Of a stretch of DNA of 64,000 nucleotides, positions 46,546 through 56,407 are shown piece after piece (within the stretch, counting starts at the first letter, position 1; every line of letters begins with the position of its first letter). The DNA comes from Ornithinimicrobium flavum. GTDB lineage: Bacteria; Actinomycetota; Actinomycetes; Actinomycetales; Dermatophilaceae. A program made the translations under genes and the position numbers. The stretch is taken from contig NZ_CP038213.1 of the NCBI RefSeq assembly GCF_004526345.1, positions 3,224,001 through 3,288,000 of the forward strand. The letters are read 5' to 3'. The notes below the pieces were generated by a model. That model saw only the letters and a list, made by a program, of their open reading frames with translations, was not told the DNA's origin and did no database searches.

Positions 46546-48144
46546 ATGAGCACTCCCCGTGGCGATCGTGGCGTCGAGCACGCCGCGCACCGCACACGCA
46601 ACGACTTCCGCGCCTCCCAGCAGCGCTCGGGGATGGGTCGCGCCCTGGGTCTGACGACCCTCAGCGCGCTGCTGCCGGGTCTGGGTCTGCTGGGGACGAG
46701 GCGGCGGGGGGTCGGGATTGTCGTCGTCACCCTGGCCGTGCTGGGGCTGGGCGCCGCGGGGGTGTATGCCGTCTCGAACGGGCTGACGACGACCGCGCTG
46801 GAGACCGCCGGCAGCACCCGCACGCTGCAGGTCATCGCGGGGGTCCTGGTCGCGGGGACGGTCGTCTGGATCGCGGCGATCGCGCTGACCGCGCTGCAGG
46901 CCCGGCCCCGCCGGACCACCGGGGTCCAGAAGCTGGGGCTGGGGATCTTCACCACCCTGCTGTGCCTGGCGGTGAGCGCGCCGGCGGCCCTCGGGGTGCG
47001 CTACATCAGCGCGCACGTCGACGCCGTCGGCAAGGTCTTCAGCTCCGAGTCCGTCGGGGCCAGCGGTGCCACCCCGACCTCGGCGATCCGCCAGGACACC
47101 GAGAACCCGTGGGAGGACCTCCCCCGGGTCAACCTGCTCCTGCTGGGCTCGGACGCCGCGGAGGCCCGGGAGGGGACGCGCACCGACACGATGATCGTCC
47201 TGAGCGTCGACACCACCACCGGCGACTCGGTGATGTTCTCCGTGCCGCGCAACCTCATGCGGGTGCCGTTCCCGCGCGAGCACCCGCTGCACGAGGTCTA
47301 CCCCGCCGGGTACGACTGCGGCGACCAGTGCCTGATGAACGCCGTGTGGACGGAGGCGGAGAAGCACGCGGAGGAGTTCCCCCAGCTCTACGCGGGGGAC
47401 GCGCTGCCCGGCCTCACCGCGACCAGGGAGGTCCTGGAGACGGTCCTGGGCCTGGAGCTGCACCATACGGTGATCGTCAACCTGCAGGGCTTCGAGGACC
47501 TCATCGACGCCATGGGCGGGGTGGTCGTCAACATCCAGGAGCCCATCCCCGTCGGTGGTCGCACCTACACCGACGCCGCGGGCAAGCTGCAGCTGGACCC
47601 CACCTCCGACGTCACCTGGCTGCAGCCCGGGTCGCAGCGGTTGGACGGGGCGACCGCCCTGGGCTACTCCCGCTCGCGGGTCACCACCGACGACTTCAGC
47701 CGGATGCGGCGCCAGCGGTGCATGGTCGCCGCCGTCATCGACCAGGCCGAGCCCATGACCCTGCTCCAGCGCTACCCCCAGATCATCGGCGCGGTCGGTG
47801 ACAACGTCGCCACCGACATCCCCGCCCAGGACCTGGACGAGTGGGCGACCCTGACCCTGCGCGTGCAGGCCGGGACCATGCGCAGCCTGCCGTTCACCAG
47901 CTCCAACACCGACACGGTCGACCCCAACTTCTCCGAGATCCGGGCGAGGGTCTACGACGCGCTGCACGCCACCCCCGTGCCCCCGCCCCCGAGCACCCCC
48001 GACGACGCGGCCACCACCAGCAGCCCCGAGGCTCCGGCCCCCACCGACGACGCCGCCGTCACGACCTCCCCCACCGACGACGCGGCCATCAGCACGGGCC
48101 CCGTCGTCGACGAGCTCGAGGACGTCGGCGCGGTCTGCGACTGA
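46546..48144 (+). CDS. LytR-CpsA-Psr (LCP) family cell-wall glycopolymer ligase
   Basis: 532 residues. Unusual N-terminus with three hydrophobic segments (about 34-52, 56-80, 94-125), then another at 127-150, followed by the extracytoplasmic LCP domain (about 190-420). LCP signatures: RTDTMIVLSVD, FSVPRNLMRVPFP, GVVVNIQEPIP, LDGATALGYSRSRVTTDDFSRMRRQR. LCP enzymes attach teichoic or arabinogalactan-type polymers to peptidoglycan. The C-terminal 60 residues are a Pro/Thr/Asp-rich tail with repeated PTDDAA units. Confidence 0.9.
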   Translation: MSTPRGDRGVEHAAHRTRNDFRASQQRSGMGRALGLTTLSALLPGLGLLGTRRRGVGIVVVTLAVLGLGAAGVYAVSNGLTTTALETAGSTRTLQVIAGVLVAGTVVWIAAIALTALQARPRRTTGVQKLGLGIFTTLLCLAVSAPAALGVRYISAHVDAVGKVFSSESVGASGATPTSAIRQDTENPWEDLPRVNLLLLGSDAAEAREGTRTDTMIVLSVDTTTGDSVMFSVPRNLMRVPFPREHPLHEVYPAGYDCGDQCLMNAVWTEAEKHAEEFPQLYAGDALPGLTATREVLETVLGLELHHTVIVNLQGFEDLIDAMGGVVVNIQEPIPVGGRTYTDAAGKLQLDPTSDVTWLQPGSQRLDGATALGYSRSRVTTDDFSRMRRQRCMVAAVIDQAEPMTLLQRYPQIIGAVGDNVATDIPAQDLDEWATLTLRVQAGTMRSLPFTSSNTDTVDPNFSEIRARVYDALHATPVPPPPSTPDDAATTSSPEAPAPTDDAAVTTSPTDDAAISTGPVVDELEDVGAVCD

Positions 48145-48233
48145 CCCACCGCCCGGCGGGAGGCGTGCGAGAATGGTGGGAGGGAACCGGTCCGGGTCGA
48201 GGCGTGCGGGCGCCCCGGCCGGGGGCCGCTCCT

Positions 48234-48316
48234 GGAGGGTTCGCATAGTGGCCGAGTGCAGGCGCCTTGAAAGCGCCCGAGGGAGACCTCCGTGGGTTCG
48301 AATCCCACACCCTCCG
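48234..48316 (+). tRNA. tRNA-Ser(TGA)
   Basis: Acceptor GGAGGGU / ACCCUCC; anticodon loop CUUGAAA gives UGA; long variable arm. CCA not encoded. Confidence 0.95.
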
Positions 48317-48463
48317 CCGACCGGCGTTCCCGCCCACGGGCGGACGGCAGCGACCTGCGGGGAACAATCCGCCCCTCCCTGCCGGTTGGTGCATCTCGAC
48401 AGGCCACCCCGACCCTGAACTTGTAGGCTCGGGGTGAACGTGACCCATCGAGAAGGAGTCATC

Positions 48464-48817
48464 ATGAACAAGCTTCTGCTGATCGTCGGCGCCGCCGCAG
48501 GCTACGTGCTGGGGGCCCGTGCGGGCCGCGAGCGCTACGACCAGATCGCCGACCGCGCCAACCAGCTGTGGACCGACCCCCGCGTCCAGGAGAAGGTCGA
48601 GGAGGTCAAGGCCAAGGCTCCGGAGGTCGCCCACAAGGTCACCGACCAGGCCAAGTCCGTCGCCGACCAGGCCAAGAGCAAGGCCCAGGGCAAGGAGAGC
48701 ACCGGCATGGACGGCAGCTACTCCAACGAGACCGGCTCGATCGACTCCCAGGGCAACGTGACCCTGGACGAGGACAAGCTGGGCGGCCCGACGGGCTCCC
48801 TGCCCCCGCAGAGCTGA
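48464..48817 (+). CDS. YtxH-like small protein
   Basis: 117 residues. N-terminal membrane helix MNKLLLIVGAAAGYVLGARAGRERYDQI, then an amphipathic Lys/Ala-rich helix (KAKAPEVAHKVTDQAKS, AKSKAQGK) like LEA/YtxH stress proteins, and a polar tail. AGAAGGAG ribosome site. Probably a membrane-associated stress protein. A strong hairpin follows. Confidence 0.72.
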   Translation: MNKLLLIVGAAAGYVLGARAGRERYDQIADRANQLWTDPRVQEKVEEVKAKAPEVAHKVTDQAKSVADQAKSKAQGKESTGMDGSYSNETGSIDSQGNVTLDEDKLGGPTGSLPPQS

Positions 48818-48850
48818 CCGGCCGGCCCGCCCGGCGGGTCCCCGGTATGC

Positions 48851-48884
48851 CGAACGGCCCACCCCGCAGGGGGTGGGCCGTTCG
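48851..48884. terminator. Terminator hairpin between YtxH-like gene and cysE
   Basis: 14-bp stem CGAACGGCCCACCC / GGGTGGGCCGTTCG between convergent genes. Confidence 0.7.
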
Positions 48885-48931
48885 TCGTCCGTCGTTCGCG
48901 TGAGAGGGTCAGGCGCGGACCCGGGCCCCTG

Positions 48932-49549
48932 TCAGATCCACAGGGCGGGCTCGTCGTAGAGGGCGTGCTGGGGGTCCGACCCCGGCTCCAGCGAGCGGCA
49001 CTTGGCCGGGACGCCGGTCGCCACGCACATGGCACCCACGTCCTTGGTCACCACCGCGTTGGCACCGACCTGGGAGCCGTGGCCCAGCGTGATGTTGCCC
49101 AGCACCTTGGCACCGGCACCGACGATGACGCCGTCGCCCAGGGTGGGGTGCCGCTTGACCGGCTCCCACGACCGGCCGCCCAGGGTCACGCCGTGGTAGA
49201 GCATGACGTCGTCACCGATCTCGGCGGTCTCGCCGATGACGACCCCCATGCCGTGGTCGATGAAGAACCGACGACCGATGCGGGCCCCCGGGTGGATCTC
49301 GACGCCAGTCGCGGCCCGGGCCGCCTGGGAGAGCAGGCGGGCGGGCAGCCGGGCGCCCTTCTGCCACATGGTGTGGGAGACGCGGTGCACCCACAGGGCG
49401 TGCAGGCCGGGGGACGCGAGCGCCATCTCCAGCCGGCTGTCGGTGGCCGGGTCGCGGGCGACTGCTGCGTCGAGGTCCTCGCGGACCCCGGCCACGGCGC
49501 GACCCAGCACGCCGGCGGCCTTGCGGGGGGTCTGCAGGAGCGCGAGCAT
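48932..49549 (-). CDS. cysE: Serine O-acetyltransferase
   Basis: 205 residues, short EpsC-type. Left-handed beta-helix hexapeptide repeats ([53 protein letters not shown]) and catalytic His/Asp in the DHGMG and HGVTLGG segments. Makes O-acetylserine for CysK. ATG overlaps the cysK stop (TGATG). Confidence 0.94.
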   Translation of the reverse strand: MLALLQTPRKAAGVLGRAVAGVREDLDAAVARDPATDSRLEMALASPGLHALWVHRVSHTMWQKGARLPARLLSQAARAATGVEIHPGARIGRRFFIDHGMGVVIGETAEIGDDVMLYHGVTLGGRSWEPVKRHPTLGDGVIVGAGAKVLGNITLGHGSQVGANAVVTKDVGAMCVATGVPAKCRSLEPGSDPQHALYDEPALWI

Positions 49550-50484
49550 CAGTCGGTCAGCCCCTCGAAGAGCACGGTGGACAGGTAGCGCTCGCCGAAG
49601 TCGCAGACGATGGCCACGATGGTCTTGCCGGCGCTCTCCGGCCGACGGGCGATCTCCAGGGCGGCGTGGACGATCGCGCCGCTGGAGATGCCGGCGAGGA
49701 TGCCCTCCCGGGTGGCGAGCTCGCGCGCGACGCGGACGGCGTCCTCGAGGGAGACGTCGGCGACCTCGTCGTAGATGTCGGTGTCCAGGATCTCCGGCAC
49801 GAAGTTGGCGCCCAGGCCCTGGATCTTGTGCGGGCCCGGCTGGCCCCCCGAGAGGATCGGCGAGTCGGCCGGCTCGACGACGACCAGCCGGATGTCCGGC
49901 TTCTGCTCCTTGAGGTAGCCCCCGCCGCCGGTGATCGTCCCGCCCGTGCCCACGCCCGCGACGAAGACGTCGACCTGGCCGTCGGTGTCCTGCCAGACCT
50001 CCGGGCCGGTGGTGGCGCGGTGGACGGCCACGTTGGCGGGGTTGGCGAACTGGCGGGCCCGGACCGCCCCGGTGGACGCCGCGATCTCGTCGGCCTTGGC
50101 CACCGCGCCCTTCATCCCCTCCGAGCCCGGGGTGAGCACGAGCTCGGCGCCGTAGGCGCGCAGCAGCGCGCGACGCTCCAGGCTCATCGTCTCCGGCATG
50201 GCGAGGATGACCTTGTAGCCGCGGGCGGCGCCGACCATGGCCAGGGCGATCCCGGTGTTGCCGGAGGTGCCCTCGACGATCGTCCCGCCGGGCTGCAGCC
50301 CACCGGCCTCGACGGCGGCGTCGATGATCGCGGCCCCGATGCGGTCCTTGACGGAGTTGGCGGGGTTCTGGGACTCCAGCTTGACGAGCACCTGGGCCCC
50401 CTCGGCGACGCCCTCGGTGAGGCGGTTGAGGCGGACCAGGGGGGTGCGGCCGATGAGCTGGGTGATGTCGTCGTAGACGGGCAC
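49549..50484 (-). CDS. cysK: Cysteine synthase (O-acetylserine sulfhydrylase)
   Basis: 311 residues, fold-type II PLP enzyme. PLP Lys in [11 protein letters not shown], phosphate loop [10 protein letters not shown], and [10 protein letters not shown] substrate loop. GTG 50484 with GAAAGG seven nt upstream. First gene of the cysK-cysE operon, so its promoter controls both. An imperfect palindrome (50524-50533) sits in the shared region with the divergent Fe-S reductase gene. Confidence 0.95.
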   Translation of the reverse strand: MPVYDDITQLIGRTPLVRLNRLTEGVAEGAQVLVKLESQNPANSVKDRIGAAIIDAAVEAGGLQPGGTIVEGTSGNTGIALAMVGAARGYKVILAMPETMSLERRALLRAYGAELVLTPGSEGMKGAVAKADEIAASTGAVRARQFANPANVAVHRATTGPEVWQDTDGQVDVFVAGVGTGGTITGGGGYLKEQKPDIRLVVVEPADSPILSGGQPGPHKIQGLGANFVPEILDTDIYDEVADVSLEDAVRVARELATREGILAGISSGAIVHAALEIARRPESAGKTIVAIVCDFGERYLSTVLFEGLTD

Positions 50485-50523
50485 GTCGAGAGCCTTTCGT
50501 GGGGGACGGTACTTCTCTCAGCG

Positions 50524-50533
50524 GTTATACAAC
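50524..50533. promoter_or_regulatory. Near-palindrome in the cysK / Fe-S reductase divergent region
   Basis: GTTATACAAC is an 8/10 inverted repeat holding -10-like TATAAC (minus) and TATACA (plus) in an unusually AT-rich stretch. Candidate operator or shared promoter core for cysK. Confidence 0.4.
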
Positions 50534-50609
50534 AGTCAACACCGGGTTATTCCACCGGTCCCGCCCGACCGTCCGTGCCCGTGTCGGAGCACGGGACTAC
50601 TCTCTCGGT

Positions 50610-52943
50610 ATGTCGTTCACCGCCCTGCAGGTCTTCGCCATCGCCGTCGCGTCCCTGGTCACCCTGGCGGCGGTCGCCCTGTTCGTGCGCACGATCGTGG
50701 CGTTCGTGGCCAGGTTCCGCCTCGGTCAGCCCGCCTCGCGCACCGACGAGCCGGGGACCCGGACGCTGACCCTGCTGCGGGAGTTCCTCGGGCACACCCG
50801 GATGGCGCGCAAGCCCCTGGTCGCCGTCGCCCACTGGGGCGTGATGCTGGGCTTCCTGCTCCTCACGACGACGCTGGCCACGGCTTACGGCCAGCTCGTC
50901 GACCCCTCCTTCGCGCTGCCGCTCATCGGGCACTGGCCGCCCTACATCTGGCTGGCCGAGCTCTTCGGGTGGTTCACCATCCTGGGCATCCTGGCGCTGA
51001 TCGTCGTCCGCCAGCGCAGCCACCCGCGCTCCCTGGAGCGGCGCAGCCGGTTCTGGGGGTCGACCTTCTGGCAGGCCTACGTCGTGGAGTTCGTCATCCT
51101 CGGCGTCGGCCTGTGTATCGTCGCGCTGCGCGGTCTCGAGTACGCCCTGGGCCGGGCCACGGGGGCCGACTGGGCCGACCGGCTCCACTTCCCGACGACG
51201 AGCTGGGTGGGGAGCTTCTTCGACGGGTTGTCCGTCCAGGCGCTGGAGAGCACCATCGTCGCCGTCGCCCTGCTCAAGATCCTCATCTCCATGGGCTGGA
51301 TGGTCACGGTGGCCCTGACCCCCACCATGGGTGTGGCGTGGCACCGCTTCCTGGCCTTCCCCAACATCTGGTTCAAGCGGCACGCCGACGGTCGCACCTC
51401 CCTGGGGGAGCTGCAGCCGATCACCGTGGGTGGGGAGCCGGTCGACTTCGAGAACATCGAGGAGCTGGACGAGGACGCCTCGCTCGGGGTCGGCAAGGTC
51501 GAGGACTTCACCTGGAAGGGCCTGCTCGACTTCTCCACGTGCACCGAGTGCGGCCGCTGCCAGGAGCAGTGCCCCGCCTGGCACACCGACAAGCCGCTCT
51601 CCCCCAAGATGCTCGTGGTCAACCTGCGCAACCAGCACCACGCCGTCGCGCCCTGGCTGCAGGCCACCCCGCAGGCTCGGGAGGCCGCCGAGCAGGCCCT
51701 CACCGCCGCCGGCGGCCCCGGTGCGGCCAGCCTGCCCGCCCAGCTGGGCGGCATACCCTCCTCCGCCGTCCTGGCCGCGCAGCGCCCGCTGGTCGGCGAG
51801 ACCGAGGGCGACCCGACGATCCCCAGCGGTGGGGCCGTCATCGACCCCGACGTCCTGTGGTCGTGCACGACGTGCGGCGCGTGCGTCGAGCAGTGCCCGG
51901 TGGACATCGAGCACGTCGACGCGATCGTCGACATGCGGCGCTACCAGAACCTCATCGAGTCGGCCTTCCCCGGCGAGCTCGGCGGCCTGTTCAAGAACCT
52001 CGAGAACAAGGGCAACCCCTGGGGCATGAACGCCCGCCTGCGGATGGATTGGGCCAAGGACCTCGACTTCGACATCCCGATGGCCGGGGCCGACGTCGAG
52101 GACCTCTCCTCCGTCGACTACCTCTTCTGGGTCGGGTGCGCCGGCGCCTTCGAGGACCGCGCCAAGAAGACCACCCGCGCCGTGGCGGAGCTGCTGCACA
52201 CGGCCGGGGTGTCCTTCGCCGTCCTGGGTGACGGGGAGACGTGCACCGGCGACCCTGCCCGGCGGGCCGGCAACGAGTTCCTCTTCCAGATGCTGGCGAT
52301 GCAGAACGTCGAGGTCCTCAAGGAGGTCAACGCGACCCGGATCGTGGTGACCTGCGCGCACTGCTTCAACACCATCAAGAACGAGTATCCCCAGGTCGGC
52401 GGGCAGTTCGAGGTCGTCCACCACACCCAGCTGCTCAACCGCCTCGTCCGCGAGAAGCGGCTGACGCCGGTGGCCCGCCCGGGCGAGGCCGACACCGCGG
52501 GTGTCGCCTCCACCGCCGGGACGGTCACCTACCACGACCCCTGCTACCTGGGTCGCCACAACCAGGTCTACGCCCCGCCGCGCGAGCTGCTGGGCGCCCT
52601 GCCCGGCGTGGAGCTGCGCGAGATGCCCCGGCACGGGGAGAAGTCCTTCTGCTGCGGGGCGGGCGGCGCCCGCATGTGGATGGAGGAGAAGATCGGCAAG
52701 CGCATCAACCTCGACCGGACCGAGGAGGCGCTCGCCACGGGCGCGGACCGGATCGCGATCGGCTGCCCGTTCTGCCGGGTCATGCTCTCCGACGGCCTCA
52801 CCCAGAAGCAGTCCGAGGGAGCCCGCGAGGAGGTTGAGGTCGTGGACGTGGCCCAGATGCTGCTGGCCGCCGTGCGCCGTGGGCAGGAGCCGGAGAGCGC
52901 GCAGGACGCCTCGCCGGAGCCGGAGCCCCAGCCCGCCGGCTGA
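50610..52943 (+). CDS. Membrane-bound (Fe-S) reductase with heterodisulfide-reductase-like domains
   Basis: 777 residues. N-terminal NarI-like membrane part with about five or six helices (residues 5-270). Next comes a 2x[4Fe-4S] ferredoxin part (CTECGRCQEQCP, about 312; CTTCGACVEQCP, about 422) and two CCG domains (CAHCFNTIKNEYPQ; YHDPCYLGRHNQVY ... CCGAGGARMW). Architecture matches actinobacterial Rv0338c-type proteins of GlpC/HdrD ancestry; electron partners are not established. TACTCT (50598-50603) lies 6 nt before ATG 50610: probably leaderless. Confidence 0.88.
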   Translation: MSFTALQVFAIAVASLVTLAAVALFVRTIVAFVARFRLGQPASRTDEPGTRTLTLLREFLGHTRMARKPLVAVAHWGVMLGFLLLTTTLATAYGQLVDPSFALPLIGHWPPYIWLAELFGWFTILGILALIVVRQRSHPRSLERRSRFWGSTFWQAYVVEFVILGVGLCIVALRGLEYALGRATGADWADRLHFPTTSWVGSFFDGLSVQALESTIVAVALLKILISMGWMVTVALTPTMGVAWHRFLAFPNIWFKRHADGRTSLGELQPITVGGEPVDFENIEELDEDASLGVGKVEDFTWKGLLDFSTCTECGRCQEQCPAWHTDKPLSPKMLVVNLRNQHHAVAPWLQATPQAREAAEQALTAAGGPGAASLPAQLGGIPSSAVLAAQRPLVGETEGDPTIPSGGAVIDPDVLWSCTTCGACVEQCPVDIEHVDAIVDMRRYQNLIESAFPGELGGLFKNLENKGNPWGMNARLRMDWAKDLDFDIPMAGADVEDLSSVDYLFWVGCAGAFEDRAKKTTRAVAELLHTAGVSFAVLGDGETCTGDPARRAGNEFLFQMLAMQNVEVLKEVNATRIVVTCAHCFNTIKNEYPQVGGQFEVVHHTQLLNRLVREKRLTPVARPGEADTAGVASTAGTVTYHDPCYLGRHNQVYAPPRELLGALPGVELREMPRHGEKSFCCGAGGARMWMEEKIGKRINLDRTEEALATGADRIAIGCPFCRVMLSDGLTQKQSEGAREEVEVVDVAQMLLAAVRRGQEPESAQDASPEPEPQPAG

Positions 52944-52992
52944 GGGTCGGGCGCCTGGCGCCTCGTTTCTCCCCGCTCGCAACCCCGCCGGG

Positions 52993-53853
52993 TCAGTCGG
53001 GCAGCACCAGCGGCGCGAAGTGCTCCCAGTAGGGCTCGCCGCGCAGGTGCATCGCCCAGGCCGCCCGGGGTCCGACGTAGCGCAGGTGCCACGGCTCCGG
53101 GGCGTACCCGGTGACCTCCTGGCCGCCCTTCGGGTAGCGCACGAGGAAACCCCAGCGGTGGGCGTGCTCGGCCACCCACCGGCCCTCCTCCGTCTGCCCG
53201 AAGCACTGGTAGCTGCAGCTGCCGGCGACGTCGATGGCCAGCCCGAGCTGGTGCTCGCTGTGCCCCGGGCGGGCCGACAGCTGGTCGGCGCGCGCAGCCC
53301 CGACCTGCCGCACCCAGTCCTCGTACGTGCCCGCCTGGGTGTCGTGGTCCCGGAACCCGGACGTCACGACGAGCAGGTGCCCCTCCTCGAGGGCGGCCGC
53401 CAAGAGCGCCTCGGTCTGGGCGACCACCTCCGAGCGGGCCTGGTAGAAGCCGCCCGGCAGGTCGGCCAGGTCCTCCGGCGCGTAGCGCACCGGCTCCACC
53501 GGCCGGTCCCGCGTGACCAGCGCGTAGAGCCGCTCCGGCTCCCGCTCCTCGAGCCCGGTCGGCGGCAGCGCCGTCAGCCCCAGCAGCGGGTCGGCGGCGA
53601 AGGAGAACAGCCGGTCGACGGCACCGCCGGGGTCGGCGACCTCCTGGTCCGGGTCGACCGTCCCCTCCGGGGCTCCCGTTGCTCCCGGTGCTCCCGGTGC
53701 CTCCGGCGGCGGGACCGCCACGGCGGCCGCCTCCGGGTCCGGCCCGGCCAGCAGCGGCGCGACGGCCAGCACGGCTCCCAGGCCGACCACGGCCAGCAGG
53801 GTGCCGTGGGCGGCATACCGGGAGGCGGTCGGACGGGCGCGCCGGTGCCTCAT
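52993..53853 (-). CDS. D-alanyl-D-alanine carboxypeptidase, VanY type
   Basis: 286 residues. N-terminal membrane segment (about 17-37), Pro/Gly/Ala repeat linker (GAPGATGAPE from a 9-bp repeat in the DNA). VanY zinc domain (about 120-280): SGFRDHDTQ, SARPGHSEHQLGLAIDV (zinc His and Asp) and PEPWHLRYVG. Trims the terminal D-Ala of peptidoglycan stem peptides outside the membrane. 10 bp downstream of dcd on the same strand. Confidence 0.88.
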   Translation of the reverse strand: MRHRRARPTASRYAAHGTLLAVVGLGAVLAVAPLLAGPDPEAAAVAVPPPEAPGAPGATGAPEGTVDPDQEVADPGGAVDRLFSFAADPLLGLTALPPTGLEEREPERLYALVTRDRPVEPVRYAPEDLADLPGGFYQARSEVVAQTEALLAAALEEGHLLVVTSGFRDHDTQAGTYEDWVRQVGAARADQLSARPGHSEHQLGLAIDVAGSCSYQCFGQTEEGRWVAEHAHRWGFLVRYPKGGQEVTGYAPEPWHLRYVGPRAAWAMHLRGEPYWEHFAPLVLPD

Positions 53854-53863
53854 GTCGTCGGCC

Positions 53864-54445
53864 TCAGTCGTGCACCGCGGTGCGGTGGAAGTTGCGGTAG
53901 GACCGGCTGGCGGTGGGGCCGCGCTGTCCCTGGTAGTGGCTCCCGCGGACGTCGGAGCCGTAGGGGTGCTCGGCCGGGGAGCTGAGCTGGAAGAAGCACA
54001 GCTGCCCGATCTTCATCCCCGGGTGCAGGACGATCGGCAGCGTCGCGACGTTGGACAGCTCGAGGGTGACGTGACCCGTGAAGCCGGGGTCCACGAAGCC
54101 GGCGGTGGCGTGGGTGAGCAGGCCCAGCCGACCCAGGGACGACTTGCCCTCGACCCGGGCGGCCACGTCGTCGGGCAGGCTCACCTGCTCCAGCGTGGAG
54201 CCGAGCACGAACTCCCCGGGGTGCAGGACGAAGCTCTCCGCCGCGTCCACCTCGACCAGCCGGGTCAGCTCGGGCTGCTCCTGCGCAGGATCGATGAACG
54301 GGTACTTGTGGTTGTCGAAGAGGCGGAAGAAGCGGTCCAGGCGGACGTCGACGCTCGACGGCTGGATCATCGCGGGGTCCCACGGCTCGAGCCGGACCCG
54401 CCCGGAGTCGACCTGAGCGCGGATGTCGCGGTCGGAGAGGAGCAC
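53864..54445 (-). CDS. dcd: dCTP deaminase (possibly dUMP-forming)
   Basis: 193 residues, trimeric dUTPase fold. Motifs: [41 protein letters not shown] (catalytic Glu), [12 protein letters not shown]. Actinobacterial Dcd proteins of this length are often bifunctional dCTP deaminase/dUTPase. GTG 54445 follows TAAGGT (54453-54458, this strand) by 7 nt: likely leaderless. Confidence 0.93.
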   Translation of the reverse strand: MLLSDRDIRAQVDSGRVRLEPWDPAMIQPSSVDVRLDRFFRLFDNHKYPFIDPAQEQPELTRLVEVDAAESFVLHPGEFVLGSTLEQVSLPDDVAARVEGKSSLGRLGLLTHATAGFVDPGFTGHVTLELSNVATLPIVLHPGMKIGQLCFFQLSSPAEHPYGSDVRGSHYQGQRGPTASRSYRNFHRTAVHD

Positions 54446-54471
54446 GGTGGGTACCTTAACGGTGGGTGGGC

Positions 54472-54500
54472 TTGGAGGCGCGGGCCGGGCGGGCTACTAT
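54472..54500 (+). promoter_or_regulatory. Promoter of tRNA-Gly
   Basis: -35 TTGGAG (54472-54477), 17-bp spacer, -10 TACTAT (54495-54500), 28 bp before the mature tRNA. Confidence 0.65.
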
Positions 54501-54528
54501 GCTTCCTCGGTGCCGGTCACGGCACCAC

Positions 54529-54599
54529 GCGGGCGTAGTTCAATGGTAGAACATCAGCTTCCCAAGCTGAATACGCGAGTTCGATTCTCGTCGCCCGCT
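54529..54599 (+). tRNA. tRNA-Gly(CCC)
   Basis: Acceptor GCGGGCG / CGCCCGC; anticodon loop UUCCCAA gives CCC; T arm GAGUUCGAUUCUC. CCA not encoded. Confidence 0.95.
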
Positions 54600-54609
54600 C
54601 CGGTAGGAC

Positions 54610-54647
54610 CGAGCGCCGCACCCACGGGTCCCGTGGTGCGGCGCTCG
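54610..54647. terminator. Terminator hairpin after tRNA-Gly, shared with cutA
   Basis: Nested stem: CGAGCGCCGCAC pairs downstream, with inner CCACGGG / CCCGTGG; 12 bp from the cutA stop. Confidence 0.65.
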
Positions 54648-54659
54648 TCGTTCCGGGGG

Positions 54660-55025
54660 TCAGGGGTGCAGCAGCTCGACGTCGTCGATGCCGTCGGAGT
54701 TCTTGCGCACCCAGTCGGCGTAGTCGGCCTCGGCGTGGGTGACGGGCACGGCGATGATCTCGGGCACGTCGTAACGGTGGTGGGAACGCACCACCACCGC
54801 CACCTGTTCGAAGGCGTCGGCCGTGGTCTTGGCGAGCAGCAGCCACTCCTGGGACTGGTGGACCTCGCCCTTCCACGTGTAGAGCGAGGCCATGGGGCCC
54901 AGGACCTGCACGCAGGCGGCGAGCTGGCGGGCGACGAGGTCGGAGGCGATGCGGTGGGCGGACTCGGGGTCGGGCACGCTCACGTGCACCTCGACGAGCG
55001 CCGGGTGGACCGGTTGCTCGCTCAT
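54660..55025 (-). CDS. cutA: Divalent-cation tolerance protein CutA
   Basis: 121 residues, trimeric ferredoxin-like fold. Conserved LAACVQVLGPMASLYTWKGEV and SHHRYDVPEIIAVPV. CutA proteins bind metal or nucleotide-like ligands; the in vivo role is debated. ATG 55025 overlaps the upstream aminotransferase stop by 4 nt (ATGA). Confidence 0.9.
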   Translation of the reverse strand: MSEQPVHPALVEVHVSVPDPESAHRIASDLVARQLAACVQVLGPMASLYTWKGEVHQSQEWLLLAKTTADAFEQVAVVVRSHHRYDVPEIIAVPVTHAEADYADWVRKNSDGIDDVELLHP

Positions 55026-56344
55026 GACGCCACCTCCGCCAGCGCCTCGCCCAGGACCGAGACGGCGCGGGCCGCGTCCTCGTGGCTGATGACCAGCGGG
55101 GGCACCACGTGCACCCGGTTGCCCATCACCAACGGCCACACCCCGCGGCGCTGGCAGGCGGCCTGGACCTGCTTCATGCGGTCGGCACCGAGCGGGGTCC
55201 GGGACTCCCGGTCCGCCACCAGCTCCAGGGCCCAGAAGACGCCCAGGCCCCGGGCGTTCCCGACGAGCGGAGCCTGCTCCGCCAGGGACCGGAGCCCGGG
55301 GCCGAGCGTGCGCTCGCCCAGCTCCGCGGCGTGCTCGACGATCCCCTCCTCGCGCATGATCGTGATGGCGGCGACGGCGGACGCCGTGGCCAGTGCGTGA
55401 CCGGAGTAGGTGAGGCCGCCGGGGAAGGGCCGGTCCTCGAAGGTCGCGGCGACCTCGTCGGACAGGACGAGCCCGCCCAGCGGCACATACCCGGAGTTCA
55501 CACCCTTGGCGAAGGAGATGAGGTCGGGCCGCACGCCCCAGTGGTCGAAGGCGAACCACGCGCCCGTCCGTCCGAAGCCGGACATCACCTCGTCGAGGAT
55601 GAGCAGGATGCCGTGCTCGTCGCACAGGGCCCGCACCCCCTCCAGGTAGCCCGGCGGCGGGACGAGGATGCCGTTGGAGCCCACGACCGTCTCCAGGATG
55701 ATCGCGGCGACCTGGTGCGGCCCCTCGGCCTCGAGGGTGTGCCGCAGGTGGGTGAGCGCACGGTCGGACTCCTCCTGCGGCGTCGTGGCGGAGAACTCGC
55801 TGCGGTAGAGGTAGGGCCCCCAGAAGTGCACGACGCCGGGGATGCCGGGCTCGGCACCCCACCGGCGCGCCTCACCCGTCAGCGTGATGGCACCGGCCGT
55901 GGCCCCGTGGTAGCTGCGGTAGGCCGCGAGGACCTTGTGCCGTCCCGTGTGCGCGCGGGCCGCCCTCAGGGCGTTCTCGTTGGCCTCCGCCCCGCCGTTG
56001 GTGAAGAAGACCTTGTGCATCCCCTCGGGGGCGAGGTCGCTCACCAGGCGCGCGGCCTCCGCCCGGGACTCCTCGGCGAAGGACGGCGCCACGGTCGTGA
56101 GCCGCCCGGCCGCCTCCTGGACCGCGGCGCTGAGGCGGGGGTGCTGGTAGCCGATGTTGACGTTGACCAGCTGGCTGGTCAGGTCGAGGAAGCGGCGGCC
56201 CTGGTGGTCCCAGAAGTAGGCACCCTCACCGCCGGCGAGCGGCAGCGGGTCCACCGCGCCCTGGGCCGACCAGGACGTCAGGACGTGGCGCCGGGTGAGC
56301 TCGCGGATGTGCGCCTCACGCCCGGGGTCTGCGACAGAAGACAT
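55022..56344 (-). CDS. Class III aminotransferase (taurine--pyruvate / omega-amino acid type)
   Basis: 440 residues. GGAEANENALRAARAHTGRHKV, SYHGATAGAITLTGE, LILDEVMSGFGRTG and PLP Lys in ISFAKGVNSGYVPLGG. Closest family pattern is taurine:pyruvate or other omega-aminotransferases; no sulfoacetaldehyde genes nearby, so substrate unknown. TAGGGT (56351-56356, this strand) lies 6 nt upstream of ATG 56344: likely leaderless. Confidence 0.85.
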   Translation of the reverse strand: MSSVADPGREAHIRELTRRHVLTSWSAQGAVDPLPLAGGEGAYFWDHQGRRFLDLTSQLVNVNIGYQHPRLSAAVQEAAGRLTTVAPSFAEESRAEAARLVSDLAPEGMHKVFFTNGGAEANENALRAARAHTGRHKVLAAYRSYHGATAGAITLTGEARRWGAEPGIPGVVHFWGPYLYRSEFSATTPQEESDRALTHLRHTLEAEGPHQVAAIILETVVGSNGILVPPPGYLEGVRALCDEHGILLILDEVMSGFGRTGAWFAFDHWGVRPDLISFAKGVNSGYVPLGGLVLSDEVAATFEDRPFPGGLTYSGHALATASAVAAITIMREEGIVEHAAELGERTLGPGLRSLAEQAPLVGNARGLGVFWALELVADRESRTPLGADRMKQVQAACQRRGVWPLVMGNRVHVVPPLVISHEDAARAVSVLGEALAEVAS

Positions 56345-56407
56345 AGGCGCACCCTACTGGGGGGGGCACGGTGGCGTCCGCGGCACCGGCGCGGGCAGGA
56401 TGGGGCC

